From an uncultured Muribaculaceae bacterium (GTDB taxonomy: Bacteria > Bacteroidota > Bacteroidia > Bacteroidales > Muribaculaceae), in contig CAJUKE010000005.1 of the NCBI GenBank assembly GCA_910587075.1, positions 62,001 through 126,000 on the forward strand: a DNA stretch of 64,000 nucleotides, written 5' to 3'. A program made the position numbers and the translations under genes. Shown piece after piece: positions 1 through 8,529 of this stretch. A model generated the notes under the pieces. That model was not told the DNA's origin. It searched no databases and saw only the letters and a program-made list of their open reading frames with translations. The stretch's first letter is position 1, and each line of letters opens with the position of its first letter.

Positions 1-1260
1 TTCGAGCACCTTTCCGGCCTTGGCGCGGGGCACCGCCACGATCGAGCTGTGGTCGTCGACAATGATTTTGCCGACCTCCTCCTTGGTCAGACCGCCGCGC
101 TGCATGACGTAGCCCGCGACATCACCCTTTGAGATGCGCTCCTTCTTTCCGGCGTTGATGTAGAGCGTTGCCACCTCGGAGCGGATGCCGTTGTCGGAAA
201 TCGAGCGCGGATGGTATTCGCGATCCCAGTTGACATATTCGGGGATGCTCTCCTCCTCGTTGACAATGAGGTAGGCGGTACCCTCGGCCCCCTGTCGGGC
301 TGTACGGCCGTTGCGGTGGGTCCAGCTTTCGGGCGAGAGGGGCAGGTGGTAATGAATCACATAGTTTACCGAGTCGATGTCGAGGCCGCGCGCCCCGAGG
401 TCGGTCGATACCAGTATGGGCGTGGTGCCGTTGTTGAGAAGGTCGACGGCAAGCTTGCGCTCGCGCTGCTCAAGTCCGCCGTGGTATAGCCCGGCGGGGA
501 ACCCCTCCTCCTTCAGATGGTTGAAAACGCGCTCGGCGCTCTCGCGGTGGTTGACGAACACCACCGCCTTCCCGTCGGGGAGCGAGCGCAGAAGCTCGTC
601 GAGGGTCGATAGCTTGTCCTTCGCCGGGGAGGGGACCATCACCGTCTGCAGGCGGCTCTTCGCCCCCTGCCGGGTGAAGTCGATAACCTCGGGGTTACGC
701 CCCATATTCAGGAAGTCGGGCATCTCGGCGAGCTTCGTGGCAGAAGTGAGGATAATAAGCTTGAGCTTCCTCATCTTGCCCACGATGCGCTTCATCTCGT
801 CGTAGAATCCGAGCTCCAGCGATTTGTCGTATTCGTCGAGCACCAGGGCGTCGCAAGCCGCGAGGTCGAGGTTGCGGCGCTGTAGATGGTCGAGGAGTCG
901 GCCCGGAGTCGCGACAATAATATCGGGGAGCGGCGAGAGCGACTTCACCTCGTCGGCCATATTGTGACCGCCATAGAAGGCGACGGTCTTCAATCCGGCG
1001 GCGACGGGGCGGAGCACGTCGGCGATCTGTATCACCAGCTCGCGCGAGGGAGCCATGACCACGGCCTGCACCTTCTTGCCGTCGGAGGGGCCGAGGGTGC
1101 GGAGCAGCCTCAACGCGAAAGCGGCGGTCTTACCCGACCCGGTAGGGGCCAGGAGAATCACGCGGTCAGCGTCGGTCGAAGCCATAAGCTGCTGCATATC
1201 GTTGAGAACATTGATGTTGTGGCGCTCTCTGAGGCGCTCGGTAATGGTCTTGGTATCCAT
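1..1260 (-). CDS. DEAD-box RNA helicase, DbpA-like (partial, C-terminus beyond window)
   Basis: ATP-dependent RNA helicase, probably acting in ribosome assembly or RNA remodelling in the cytoplasm. Reading the minus strand from ATG at 1260 gives 420 residues with no stop, so the 3' end lies outside the window. Visible motifs are Walker A APTGSGKT (about residues 38-45), PSREL, motif II as DEYD (142-145) instead of DEAD, SAT, and HRNGRTAR (motif VI). The last residues, with GDVAGYVMQRGGL and a closing V-A-V-P-R, resemble the DbpA RNA-binding domain that recognises 23S rRNA. The DbpA link is inference from that tail. It is the last visible gene of a minus-strand run that starts near 6665. Confidence 0.9.
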   Translation of the reverse strand, partial: MDTKTITERLRERHNINVLNDMQQLMASTDADRVILLAPTGSGKTAAFALRLLRTLGPSDGKKVQAVVMAPSRELVIQIADVLRPVAAGLKTVAFYGGHNMADEVKSLSPLPDIIVATPGRLLDHLQRRNLDLAACDALVLDEYDKSLELGFYDEMKRIVGKMRKLKLIILTSATKLAEMPDFLNMGRNPEVIDFTRQGAKSRLQTVMVPSPAKDKLSTLDELLRSLPDGKAVVFVNHRESAERVFNHLKEEGFPAGLYHGGLEQRERKLAVDLLNNGTTPILVSTDLGARGLDIDSVNYVIHYHLPLSPESWTHRNGRTARQGAEGTAYLIVNEEESIPEYVNWDREYHPRSISDNGIRSEVATLYINAGKKERISKGDVAGYVMQRGGLTKEEVGKIIVDDHSSIVAVPRAKAGKVLE

Positions 1261-1277
1261 ATTGGGGGAACTTTAGG

Positions 1278-1790
1278 TCAGTTTACGATATACCCGTGGA
1301 GGGGGGTGTCGTCGGTGGGGAGCACGTTGTAGCGGCGCAGCTCCAACTCGCGGTCGGCGGCCTGACCCGATATGGGACGGCCGTAATTTTCAAATACGAA
1401 GTAGCGGCTACCGCACTTTGGGCACACGGCCTCGTGGGTTTTGGAGTCGACCCGCACCCTCACCGTCTGCGAGTTTTCGACGGGGCACGACAGGTCGAGC
1501 GCCACGGGTTGCCCGGTGAGCGCCACGGCCAGGAGCACGCCCCCGTAGCCGGTTTCGTTGGTGGCGAGGTAGGGGAAATCCTTCGGGAGCCGCTCGCTCT
1601 TGATGTAGTAGTCGAAGTCGAGCGGGTTGGCGCCGGGGCCGTACTGCTGCCACTCGTTGATGGTCGCGAAGCGGAGGAACACCGGGGCCGGCGGGGTGCG
1701 CACATGGTCGTTGGACCCACAGGCGGCGACAGCCGCGGCGATAACGGCCGCGGCTGTCGCTATGATTATATTTCGCAGAATGCTTTTCAT
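1278..1790 (-). CDS. Rieske-like lipoprotein with altered cluster ligands
   Basis: A 170-residue predicted lipoprotein: hydrophobic leader followed by a lipobox ending VAAC at Cys24. The central part looks like the Rieske fold, with a first ligand box at C102-P-V-E and a second at C123-P-K-C126, then FENYGRPISG and a short beta-rich end. A true Rieske protein has CxH and CxxH. Here both His are missing and the second box has two Cys instead. It might bind another metal or none. It sits 80 bases downstream of an SRPBCC gene and 17 bases before the helicase start. Function is unknown; the fold assignment is by pattern only. Confidence 0.65.
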   Translation of the reverse strand: MKSILRNIIIATAAAVIAAAVAACGSNDHVRTPPAPVFLRFATINEWQQYGPGANPLDFDYYIKSERLPKDFPYLATNETGYGGVLLAVALTGQPVALDLSCPVENSQTVRVRVDSKTHEAVCPKCGSRYFVFENYGRPISGQAADRELELRRYNVLPTDDTPLHGYIVN

Positions 1791-1869
1791 CCGGATAGGT
1801 GTTTTCCCGGACTCTCCGGGAGCATCACACCCCGCGCGGCGCCGTAGCCCGCACGCGGTATGTGATATA

Positions 1870-2289
1870 TTAACGGCTGAGGCCGCTGATGAGTTCGCCG
1901 AACTTGTCGGCGGCCTTCTGCATATAGGGCCCGACCATGGGGCGGAGCATCATGGGGATGTCCACGTCGATCACGGTCTCCACCTCGGTGGAGGTTTCGG
2001 AGAGGGGCTTGAGGTCGACCTTCATCGTAAGGGGCACGGGCGAGGAAGTGGTGCCGAACACGATTTTCGAGGGGGCCTGGCGCTCGATCACCGAGAAAGC
2101 GATTTCGCCTACCTGGGGGGTAACGATCTTGATGGAGTCGGCAGTGAACTCGACCTGCCCGATCTGGGCCCGCTGCTCATCGGTGAGCGCGTCGAGGGCG
2201 CTCTGCAGGCGAGTCATATCGGAGAAACGGTCGAAAAGGTCGGCGGCGGGCTTTTCGACCACCGTCGGTTTGCTTTTGTATGTTGACAT
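1870..2289 (-). CDS. SRPBCC (START-like) family protein
   Basis: A 139-residue cytosolic protein with no signal peptide. The pattern of an N-terminal strand, a helix-containing segment with LFDRFSDM, a sheet with alternating hydrophobics and a long C-terminal amphipathic helix (residues about 115-138) fits the SRPBCC/polyketide-cyclase-like fold, which binds hydrophobic ligands in a cavity. No ligand can be inferred. It lies 36 bases downstream of pyrE, as part of the same minus-strand run. Conserved small proteins of this kind are common in Bacteroidales housekeeping clusters. Confidence 0.7.
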   Translation of the reverse strand: MSTYKSKPTVVEKPAADLFDRFSDMTRLQSALDALTDEQRAQIGQVEFTADSIKIVTPQVGEIAFSVIERQAPSKIVFGTTSSPVPLTMKVDLKPLSETSTEVETVIDVDIPMMLRPMVGPYMQKAADKFGELISGLSR

Positions 2290-2325
2290 TCGTCGGATTT
2301 TTGAAGTTTGGCGTCGCCCCGGAAA

Positions 2326-2982
2326 TCAGAGGTCGCGCTTTGAGCTTGAGTCGGGCACCCAGTTGCCGGGATCCTCGCGCCACTGCTGGAGGGTGTCGAG
2401 GTCGCTTTCGCGGATGAAGCCGGTTTCAAGGGCGGTGTTGAGCATCGCGTCGTAGTTGGAGAGGGTCATCAGCTTGACGTCGGCCTCCTCGAATGCCTTG
2501 GCGGCGGTGGGGAAGCCGTAGGTGAACATGGCCACCATACCAACCACTTCGGCACCCGCCATACGCACAGCCTCGACAGCCTTGAGGCTGCTCTTGCCGG
2601 TGGAAATCAGGTCCTCGATCACGATTACCTTCTGGCCGGGGGCGAGATGGCCCTCGATGAGATTCTCCAGGCCGTGGTCCTTGGGGGCCGAACGGACGTA
2701 GATGTAAGGGAGACCGAGAAGGTCGGCCACGAGGGCGCCCTGGGCGATAGCCCCGGTAGCGACTCCGGCGATCACGTCGGGCATCGGATAGTTCTCCATG
2801 ATGAGGCGGGTGAGCTCGGTCTTTATGAATGTACGCAGCTGCGGATACGAGAGAGTCTTGCGGTTGTCGGTGTATATCGGTGAGTTCCAACCCGAAGCCC
2901 AGCGGAACGGCATATCGGGCTGCAGTTTGATAGCACTGATTTTCAGAAGCTTTTCGGCGAGAAGTTGCTCGAGTTTTTTCAT
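2326..2982 (-). CDS. pyrE: Orotate phosphoribosyltransferase
   Basis: Catalyses orotate + PRPP to orotidine 5'-phosphate + PPi, the fifth step of de novo pyrimidine synthesis. The 218-residue length is normal. The PRPP-binding loop appears as VIVIEDLISTGKSS (about residues 120-133), the characteristic motif of this family, and the substrate region PIYTDNR is near residues 35-41. The gene follows rpiB, which makes ribose-5-phosphate, the precursor of PRPP, so the two neighbours fit metabolically. A weak promoter-like box (TATTTTCG on the minus strand, 3013-3020) lies just upstream, so pyrE may also have its own start of transcription. Confidence 0.96.
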   Translation of the reverse strand: MKKLEQLLAEKLLKISAIKLQPDMPFRWASGWNSPIYTDNRKTLSYPQLRTFIKTELTRLIMENYPMPDVIAGVATGAIAQGALVADLLGLPYIYVRSAPKDHGLENLIEGHLAPGQKVIVIEDLISTGKSSLKAVEAVRMAGAEVVGMVAMFTYGFPTAAKAFEEADVKLMTLSNYDAMLNTALETGFIRESDLDTLQQWREDPGNWVPDSSSKRDL

Positions 2983-3087
2983 AAGTGGTTGGACGAATAA
3001 ATCTATTAAGACGCGAAAATAACTACTTTAGTCCGATGCGCCAAGTTTATGACGTGACAAGTTAGATACACAGCGGGGTAATCGCTG

Positions 3088-3528
3088 TTATCTGACGGGC
3101 ATCTTTTCGATACGGCGCTGGTGGCGCCCCCCCTCGAAGTCGGTGTTGAGGTAGGTGTTGACCACCTCCATGGCCACCGCGGGCTCGATGAAACGGGCGG
3201 GAAGCACCAGCACGTTGGCGTCGTTGTGGCGGCGGGCCAGCGAGGCGAGTTCGGGGAGCCAGCAGATTGCCGCACGGATACCCTGGTGCTTGTTGAGGGT
3301 CATCGCGATGCCGTTGCCCGAGCCGCAGAGGGCTATGCCGCGGTCGCACTTGCCGCTCTCCACGGCGAGGGCCGCGGGGTGTGCGTAGTCGGGGTAGTCG
3401 CACGACTCGGTGGAGTGCGTGCCGAAGTCGGTATATTCCAGGCCGTTGGCTTCAAGATAGCCTTTGACCATTTCTTTCATCTCGTAGCCAGCGTGGTCGC
3501 TGCAGAGTGCTATGTTCTGTTTTTCCAT
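3088..3528 (-). CDS. rpiB: Ribose-5-phosphate isomerase B
   Basis: Interconverts ribulose-5-phosphate and ribose-5-phosphate in the non-oxidative pentose phosphate pathway. The 146-residue protein has the LacA/RpiB features: CSDHAGYEMK at residues 9-18 (Asp-His pair that binds and opens the sugar), and CGSGNGIAMTLNK with the catalytic Cys and the anion-binding GSGNG loop, followed by IRAAICW. Length is typical. It is 55 bases downstream of the DUF6048 gene and about 105 bases upstream of pyrE. Confidence 0.95.
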   Translation of the reverse strand: MEKQNIALCSDHAGYEMKEMVKGYLEANGLEYTDFGTHSTESCDYPDYAHPAALAVESGKCDRGIALCGSGNGIAMTLNKHQGIRAAICWLPELASLARRHNDANVLVLPARFIEPAVAMEVVNTYLNTDFEGGRHQRRIEKMPVR

Positions 3529-3583
3529 ATGGTGTATAGAATGATATTATTCAACTTAAGGTTCGCTGAGTGGGCGGGTGGTG

Positions 3584-4492
3584 TCAGTTTTCCGGCACGG
3601 CGTCAGTCTTGTTGCCGGTGTACCCCTCCTTGCCGAGAGGGAAAGTGTAATAGATGGAGAACGCCGCGCCGAGGTGGCCGTTGGAGGTACCGTAGCCGGG
3701 TATGTACCAAGGGTTTCCGGCGGGTTGCTTCGTCTGCCCGAGTATGCCGCGATAGCGTATCTCCCATCCGAGCGACAACTGCTTGAACACCTTCACCCTC
3801 AGCCCGAAGAGCACCTGCAGGTGGTGCACCGTGGAGCGCTGCGAGGGGAAATCGACCGTGGCGGTCTCATCCCAATAAGGGAGGTCGATAGTGACGTCGG
3901 TGAGCTGATACTTGAAATGCGACACCCCGTAGCGCAGTCCGGCGTAAACCGAGTAGTCGGGGTTCGAATTGTACAGGAAGTTATAGTTGGCGCCGATGCG
4001 GAAGTAGGGCGTGACACCCACGCGGTAGGTGTAGTTGTTGTCGTCGGGGGTGTAGCGAGCGTTGCCAACGCCGGCTTCCACCACAGCGATGTAGCGGTTG
4101 TGGAGGTTGAACTCCGCCGAGAAGTCAACCAGGCCGTATTTCTGCCCGATGAGGCGCATGAACGGGTCCCAGAGGTTCACGCCGACCGTGGCCGAATAGA
4201 TCAGCGGCTGTATCATCTTCGGAATCTTCACGGAGTCGGGGAACATCATGAGCGAGTCGGGCACCTCGCGGCCATTGATGGTGTCGACCAGAATCTTGCG
4301 TCCGTTCTCGTCGGTGATTTCCACCAGCGAGGAGCGGTCGAGCGAGTCGCCCGGGAGCTTGTTCTCGTTGACGCCGGTGATACCCTGCGACGCGGCGGTA
4401 ACCGGGGTGACCCTGCGCTGGGCGTTGACACCGATCAGGCTCGCCAGCGCCGCGAGGAGCGCGGCCAGCGGCAGAAAGCGCAGACGGCTCAT
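3584..4492 (-). CDS. DUF6048 family outer-membrane-like protein
   Basis: A 302-residue exported protein with an N-terminal hydrophobic leader (LRFLPLAALLAALASLIGVNA) and many alternating aromatic and polar residues from about residue 120 on, such as YSATVGVNLWDPFMRL and YSVYAGLRYGVSHF, ending in YYTFPLGKEG. This fits a small outer-membrane beta-barrel. I recognise it as the DUF6048 family of Bacteroidales, usually paired with DUF6452, as here. Its start overlaps the upstream DUF6452 stop by four bases (ATGA), indicating translational coupling. Role unknown; an envelope function is inferred. Confidence 0.75.
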   Translation of the reverse strand: MSRLRFLPLAALLAALASLIGVNAQRRVTPVTAASQGITGVNENKLPGDSLDRSSLVEITDENGRKILVDTINGREVPDSLMMFPDSVKIPKMIQPLIYSATVGVNLWDPFMRLIGQKYGLVDFSAEFNLHNRYIAVVEAGVGNARYTPDDNNYTYRVGVTPYFRIGANYNFLYNSNPDYSVYAGLRYGVSHFKYQLTDVTIDLPYWDETATVDFPSQRSTVHHLQVLFGLRVKVFKQLSLGWEIRYRGILGQTKQPAGNPWYIPGYGTSNGHLGAAFSIYYTFPLGKEGYTGNKTDAVPEN

Positions 4493-5154
4493 CGGTCACC
4501 CCCTTTCGGCATAAAGGCCCTGGCGGGCAGTTCGATCTCGCCGAAGCGGTCGGGGTCGTCGGGCACTTCGAGAGTGCCGTTGTCGGTGCCCTCGCCGAGG
4601 TTGGCCACCCGGAAGTAGACCTTGATACGCTCGCGCTCGACGTTGGTGATCACCGAGTCGGTTACGGCCACGGAGTCGATCAGATGACGGGTGTACACCA
4701 CCTCGCGCAGTCGGTAGCGGTACATAGCGCCGCACTCCTCCGAAGCGAAATACGGCTCGGAGTCGTAGGTGAACTTCAACGTATCGTTGAACACCGGCTT
4801 GTCGAGCCCCTGGGCCTTGTAGCCGTAGCGGAAGAAGAAATCGGTCTGGCGCGTATGGAATCGGAACGGCAGGTAGAGCGACCCCACCCGCTGGCCCACG
4901 GCCACCAGGAGGGAGTCGTCGGGAGCGCCCACGCCGCCGATTGCCACGGAGTCGAGGGCGATGGCCTGCTCGGCAGGTTTGCCGCTGTCGTCTGTGGTCA
5001 CGGCGTAGAAGCCCATCAGCGGCAGGGCGTTATGATTGTCGGTACACCCCTGGTTGTTGCACGAGGGGAGCACCGGAGCGCACCCCAGCGCGGCTACCGC
5101 CGCGAGCGCGGCCAGGCCTGAACGTTTATATTTCTTCGCGAATCTCATACTCAT
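4489..5154 (-). CDS. DUF6452 family lipoprotein-like protein
   Basis: A 221-residue exported protein. The leader has a hydrophobic run (LAALAAVAALGCAPVLPSC), with possible lipidation Cys at either position. The rest is beta-rich and contains DTLKFTYDSEPYFASEECG, the kind of sequence that marks the DUF6452 family of Bacteroidales. Start: ATG at 5154 or 5148 (both in frame); either overlaps the end of the glycosyltransferase gene by 23-29 bases. Coupled by an ATGA overlap to the DUF6048 gene. The two probably work together at the cell envelope, but no reaction can be named. Confidence 0.72.
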   Translation of the reverse strand: MSMRFAKKYKRSGLAALAAVAALGCAPVLPSCNNQGCTDNHNALPLMGFYAVTTDDSGKPAEQAIALDSVAIGGVGAPDDSLLVAVGQRVGSLYLPFRFHTRQTDFFFRYGYKAQGLDKPVFNDTLKFTYDSEPYFASEECGAMYRYRLREVVYTRHLIDSVAVTDSVITNVERERIKVYFRVANLGEGTDNGTLEVPDDPDRFGEIELPARAFMPKGGDR

Positions 5155-6076
5155 TGCGCCGCGGCGAGTTGCGCACCACGAGCTCCCCGACGAAGCCCGC
5201 CAGGAAAAGCTGTGTGCCCAAAACCATCATCGTGAGGGCTATATAGAAATAGGGTGAGTTGGTGACAAGGGTGTAATGGTCGCCGTGGTGCATGGCCCAC
5301 AGCTTGCCGAAACCGACCACCATAACAGCCACCAGGCCGATGAAGAACATCAGCGAGCCGAGGAGGCCGAAGAGGTGCATTGGCTTGGCGCCGAACTTCC
5401 CGGTAAACCAGAGTGTGCCCAGGTCGAGATATCCGTTGACGAAGCGGTCGAGGCCGAACTTAGTTTTGCCGAACTTGCGGGCCTGGTGCTTTACCACCTT
5501 CTCCCCGATTTTGTCGAAACCGGCGTTTTTGGCCAGATAAGGTATGTAGCGGTGCATATCGCCGTAGACCTCGATATGCTTCACGACGCTTTTGCGATAA
5601 GCCTTCAGGCCGCAGTTGAAATCGTGTAGATTGCGTATGCCGCTGACCCTGCGGGCCGTGGCGTTGAAGAGCTTGGTGGGGATGGTTTTCGACAGGGGGT
5701 CGTAGCGCTTCTGCTTCCAGCCGCTCACGAGGTCGTACCCCTCCTCGGTGATCATTCGGTACAGTTCGGGAATCTCGTCGGGGGAGTCCTGGAGGTCGGC
5801 GTCCATGGTGATCACCACGTCGCCCTGCGCCTTGCGGAAACCGGTGTTCAAGGCCGGCGACTTGCCGTAGTTGCGGCGGAAGGCCACCCCTTTCACCGCC
5901 GGGTTGGCGGCGGCCAGCGAACGAATCACCTCCCAGGAGCCGTCGGTCGAGCCGTCGTTGACGTAGATCACCTCGTATGAGAAACCGTTGTCACGCATCA
6001 CGCGCTCAATCCAAGCCTGGAGCTCGGGGAGCGACTCAGCCTCGTTGTACAGGGGCACGACTATAGAAATATCCAT
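5126..6076 (-). CDS. Family 2 glycosyltransferase, DPM1/DPG-like, membrane anchored
   Basis: Transfers a sugar from an activated donor, probably to a polyprenyl carrier. The ATG at 6076 is preferred because it opens directly with ISIVVPLYNEAES, the first strand of the GT-A fold; the frame remains open upstream but adds 19 residues with no family match. Seen: VIYVNDGSTDGS (donor binding), ITMDADLQDSPDEIPEL (DxD-type metal motif and GT2 signature), and two C-terminal membrane segments (LFGLLGSLMFFIGLVAVMVV and FYIALTMMVLGTQLFLAGFV). This layout matches dolichyl-phosphate-mannose-synthase-like and GtrB-like enzymes. The DUF4199 gene lies 34 bases upstream, a pairing usual in Bacteroidales. Confidence 0.9.
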   Translation of the reverse strand: MDISIVVPLYNEAESLPELQAWIERVMRDNGFSYEVIYVNDGSTDGSWEVIRSLAAANPAVKGVAFRRNYGKSPALNTGFRKAQGDVVITMDADLQDSPDEIPELYRMITEEGYDLVSGWKQKRYDPLSKTIPTKLFNATARRVSGIRNLHDFNCGLKAYRKSVVKHIEVYGDMHRYIPYLAKNAGFDKIGEKVVKHQARKFGKTKFGLDRFVNGYLDLGTLWFTGKFGAKPMHLFGLLGSLMFFIGLVAVMVVGFGKLWAMHHGDHYTLVTNSPYFYIALTMMVLGTQLFLAGFVGELVVRNSPRRNEYEIREEI

Positions 6077-6110
6077 CTCTTTTTCAGTTGCGTCAAACAA
6101 AATACATTCG

Positions 6111-6665
6111 TCAGCGGCCACCCGGGCCACCAACAGGCACCCGCTTGATGCGGGCTATGGCGCTCACCAGCATCGACAACAGCGAGCCGCTGAACATTAT
6201 CGACCACATCTCGCCCAAGACGAGCACCGCCGGACGGGGAAAGGCGTTCTTCTCGGCCACAAGCCGCAGCTCGTCGGCCAGGGCGTCGGCCGCCTCGTCG
6301 CCCATCGAGTCGTAAAAGTCAATCAGGTAAGTGAAAACAGCATTTATGAACCCGGGGTCGATGTATCGCAGATAAACGTAGGCCAGGGCGCCGAAGATAA
6401 TCGACGCGCAGGCAAACATCACGATGCCCTGCATCCAGAGCGCCGAGAACACCGTCATTCCGTGGGCCGCGACGTGGGTGCGCCTCAGGAAGAAATATGT
6501 CAGGAACGGCACCCCGAGAGCCAGGGCGGTAGCCGGAATACGCAGCAGGGGCACCGCGAGCGAGCCGCCGATCAGGGCCACGGCCACCGATATGTAGAGC
6601 CCCATCCAGAGGCCGTCGTCAGCGCCGCGGGCGTAGATTGTCTTGGGTTTCGGTTCCTTCATCAT
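6111..6665 (-). CDS. DUF4199 family membrane protein
   Basis: A 184-residue integral membrane protein with about four hydrophobic segments (roughly residues 20-45, 47-62, 78-100 and 150-172). Sequence and gene context, directly upstream of the GT2 glycosyltransferase, fit the DUF4199 family. Function is unknown; by context it may assist envelope glycan or lipid-linked sugar synthesis. It is the first gene of the minus-strand run that continues to position 1. Two adjacent ATG codons (6665 and 6662) are equally possible starts. Confidence 0.8.
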   Translation of the reverse strand: MMKEPKPKTIYARGADDGLWMGLYISVAVALIGGSLAVPLLRIPATALALGVPFLTYFFLRRTHVAAHGMTVFSALWMQGIVMFACASIIFGALAYVYLRYIDPGFINAVFTYLIDFYDSMGDEAADALADELRLVAEKNAFPRPAVLVLGEMWSIMFSGSLLSMLVSAIARIKRVPVGGPGGR

Positions 6666-6739
6666 GCGTAGTCGTAGCGCCCGGAGCGCTTATTATAAAT
6701 AACGTTTCGGCAAAATTACGAAATTTCCCCGTAATATGA

Positions 6740-6770
6740 TTTGCGGTGAAAGGAAATGTTTGTAAATTTG
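6740..6770 (+). promoter_or_regulatory. Bacteroidetes-type promoter for endonuclease I
   Basis: TTTG at 6740-6743, a 19-base spacer, then TAAATTTG at 6763-6770, a full match to the primary-sigma consensus of Bacteroidetes. It lies 77 bases upstream of the chosen ATG at 6848. Confidence 0.75.
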
Positions 6771-6847
6771 TCGGCTACCCCCGCCCCGACAAGGCGGGAG
6801 CGCGTCCGATACCATTTCAAAACCAATTGGAACCAACATTACCGCAG

Positions 6848-8392
6848 ATGAAGATTCATTACAAAGCCATACTCCTCGGGCTGGCCGGCGCGGCCATCGC
6901 CCCGGATGCTTCCGCCTCGATCGACCTCGACTACTACAGCCGCCTGCAGGGCCTGAAAGGCGCGGCGCTGAAAACCGCCGTCCACGAAATCCTTACCGAG
7001 AACGTGAAAATGCTCGACTACGGCTCTGGCCAAGGGAAGACCTGGTGGGGGTTCTATGTGTCCGACCGCAATGATGACGGCTCGGTGTGCGACCGATACT
7101 CCAACGACATTCGCTACTTCGGCTCCCGCGGCTCCTCGGTGAGCGGTATGAACATCGAGCACTCATTCCCCAAAAGCTGGTGGGGCAGCTCAACCAACAA
7201 CGCCTACAAGGACCTGTACAACCTCATGCCATGCGAACAGAAAATAAACTCCACCAAGAGCAACTACGCGATGGCAGTGGTAATCAAGCCGACCGATACG
7301 GGCGACAATGGGTGCACCCGCGTGGGCAAAGGCACCGACGGCGTGAACTACTGGGAACCAGCCGACAAATGGAAGGGAGACTTCGCCCGCGGCTATATGT
7401 ATATGGCCACCGCCTACCAGGACTTCAACTGGACCACCGAGTCGGGCCTCTCCATTCTGCAGCAAGGCTCCTACCCCACCCTCAAAAGCTGGGCCGCCGA
7501 GCTTTACATCGAGTGGGCCAAGCAGGACCCGGTTGATGGCATTGAAACCAAGCGCAACGACGACGTGGAGAGCCTCCAGCGCAACCGCAACCCGTTTGTC
7601 GACTTCCCCAACCTCATGGAATACATATGGGGCGACTCGGTGAGCACACCCTTCAACGTAAAGACAACCGTTAAGAGCGCCGCCTACACCGGCGGAGGCT
7701 CCATCGGCGACGGCCCCGCGACAGGCATCATCGAGGAACTCTACGCCAACACCTTCATCGGCAGCGAAGGTGGCTGCGAGGTTGAGACGGCGGTCAAACC
7801 CTCCGGCAAGCAGAACGTGTGGACCCTCGACGCGACCTACGGATGGAAGGCATCTGCGGCCATGGGTTCCAACGACAATATCGTATACTACGAGAGCGAC
7901 GCCACACTTCTCACTCCCGAGATAGACCTCGCGGGGTACACCGAGCCGAGCATCAAGTTTGACCACGCCGTGAAGTTCGCCGCCGACCCCTCGGCCGTTC
8001 TCTCGGTGATAGTCAGAGCCGAAGGCGAGGGGGACTACACCGTGCCCGCCCAGAAAATCATCTGGCCCAAGGGAACATCGTGGACATTCACCCGCGACGT
8101 GAAAGTGCCCCTCAACGACTTCGCCGGCAAGAAAGTGCGCATCGGATTCCGCTACACATCGACCTCCTCGGAAGCTTGCACCTGGGAGGTGCAGAACTTC
8201 TCGCTGTCGGCCCGCAAGTCAGCATCCGGCATCGAGGACCTCATCGACACCAACCTCGCCAACGAGGCCGACGACTCCAACGCGCCCGCCGAATACTACT
8301 CGCTTGACGGACGCCGCGTCGACCCCGCCACCACCCGCGGCATCGTGATCCTGCGCCGCGGCACCCGCGCCACCAAGGTAATCCTCCGCTAA
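6848..8392 (+). CDS. Secreted endonuclease I with C-terminal sorting-type domain
   Basis: Extracellular DNA/RNA-cutting enzyme of the endonuclease I family, 514 residues from ATG 6848. This start is preferred because it opens with a signal peptide (YKAILLGLAGAAIAPDASA); an upstream extension would overlap the promoter. The catalytic block is NIEHSFPKSWWG (His-containing beta-beta-alpha-metal motif, about residues 102-113), followed by DLYNLMPCEQKINSTKSNY. After about residue 300 comes a jelly-roll-like region, then a short C-terminal domain with YYSLDGRRV and a closing KVILR, a form shared with several other secreted proteins in this window. Likely role: scavenging nucleotides and phosphate from extracellular DNA. 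Confidence 0.9.
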   Translation: MKIHYKAILLGLAGAAIAPDASASIDLDYYSRLQGLKGAALKTAVHEILTENVKMLDYGSGQGKTWWGFYVSDRNDDGSVCDRYSNDIRYFGSRGSSVSGMNIEHSFPKSWWGSSTNNAYKDLYNLMPCEQKINSTKSNYAMAVVIKPTDTGDNGCTRVGKGTDGVNYWEPADKWKGDFARGYMYMATAYQDFNWTTESGLSILQQGSYPTLKSWAAELYIEWAKQDPVDGIETKRNDDVESLQRNRNPFVDFPNLMEYIWGDSVSTPFNVKTTVKSAAYTGGGSIGDGPATGIIEELYANTFIGSEGGCEVETAVKPSGKQNVWTLDATYGWKASAAMGSNDNIVYYESDATLLTPEIDLAGYTEPSIKFDHAVKFAADPSAVLSVIVRAEGEGDYTVPAQKIIWPKGTSWTFTRDVKVPLNDFAGKKVRIGFRYTSTSSEACTWEVQNFSLSARKSASGIEDLIDTNLANEADDSNAPAEYYSLDGRRVDPATTRGIVILRRGTRATKVILR

Positions 8393-8413
8393 CCCACCCC
8401 GACCCGCATACCG

Positions 8414-8454
8414 AGCGCCCCGCTGCCACCCCGGCCGCGGGGCGCTATGTTTTT
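8414..8454 (+). terminator. Rho-independent terminator after endonuclease I
   Basis: Perfect 10-base-pair stem AGCGCCCCGC (8414-8423) with GCGGGGCGCT (8437-8446), a 13-base loop, then ATGTTTTTATTTG. Confidence 0.85.
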
Positions 8455-8455
8455 A

Positions 8456-8486
8456 TTTGTCGGGCAAGAATTTTTACTTATATTCG
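8456..8486 (+). promoter_or_regulatory. Promoter for the 8530 gene
   Basis: TTTG at 8456-8459, 19-base spacer, TATATTCG at 8479-8486 (seven of eight positions of TAnnTTTG). It begins right after the preceding terminator, so the 8530 gene is a separate transcription unit. Confidence 0.6.
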
Positions 8487-8529
8487 CGATTATCAACCAA
8501 CTCCAATATCTAACCCCAAATACAACGCC

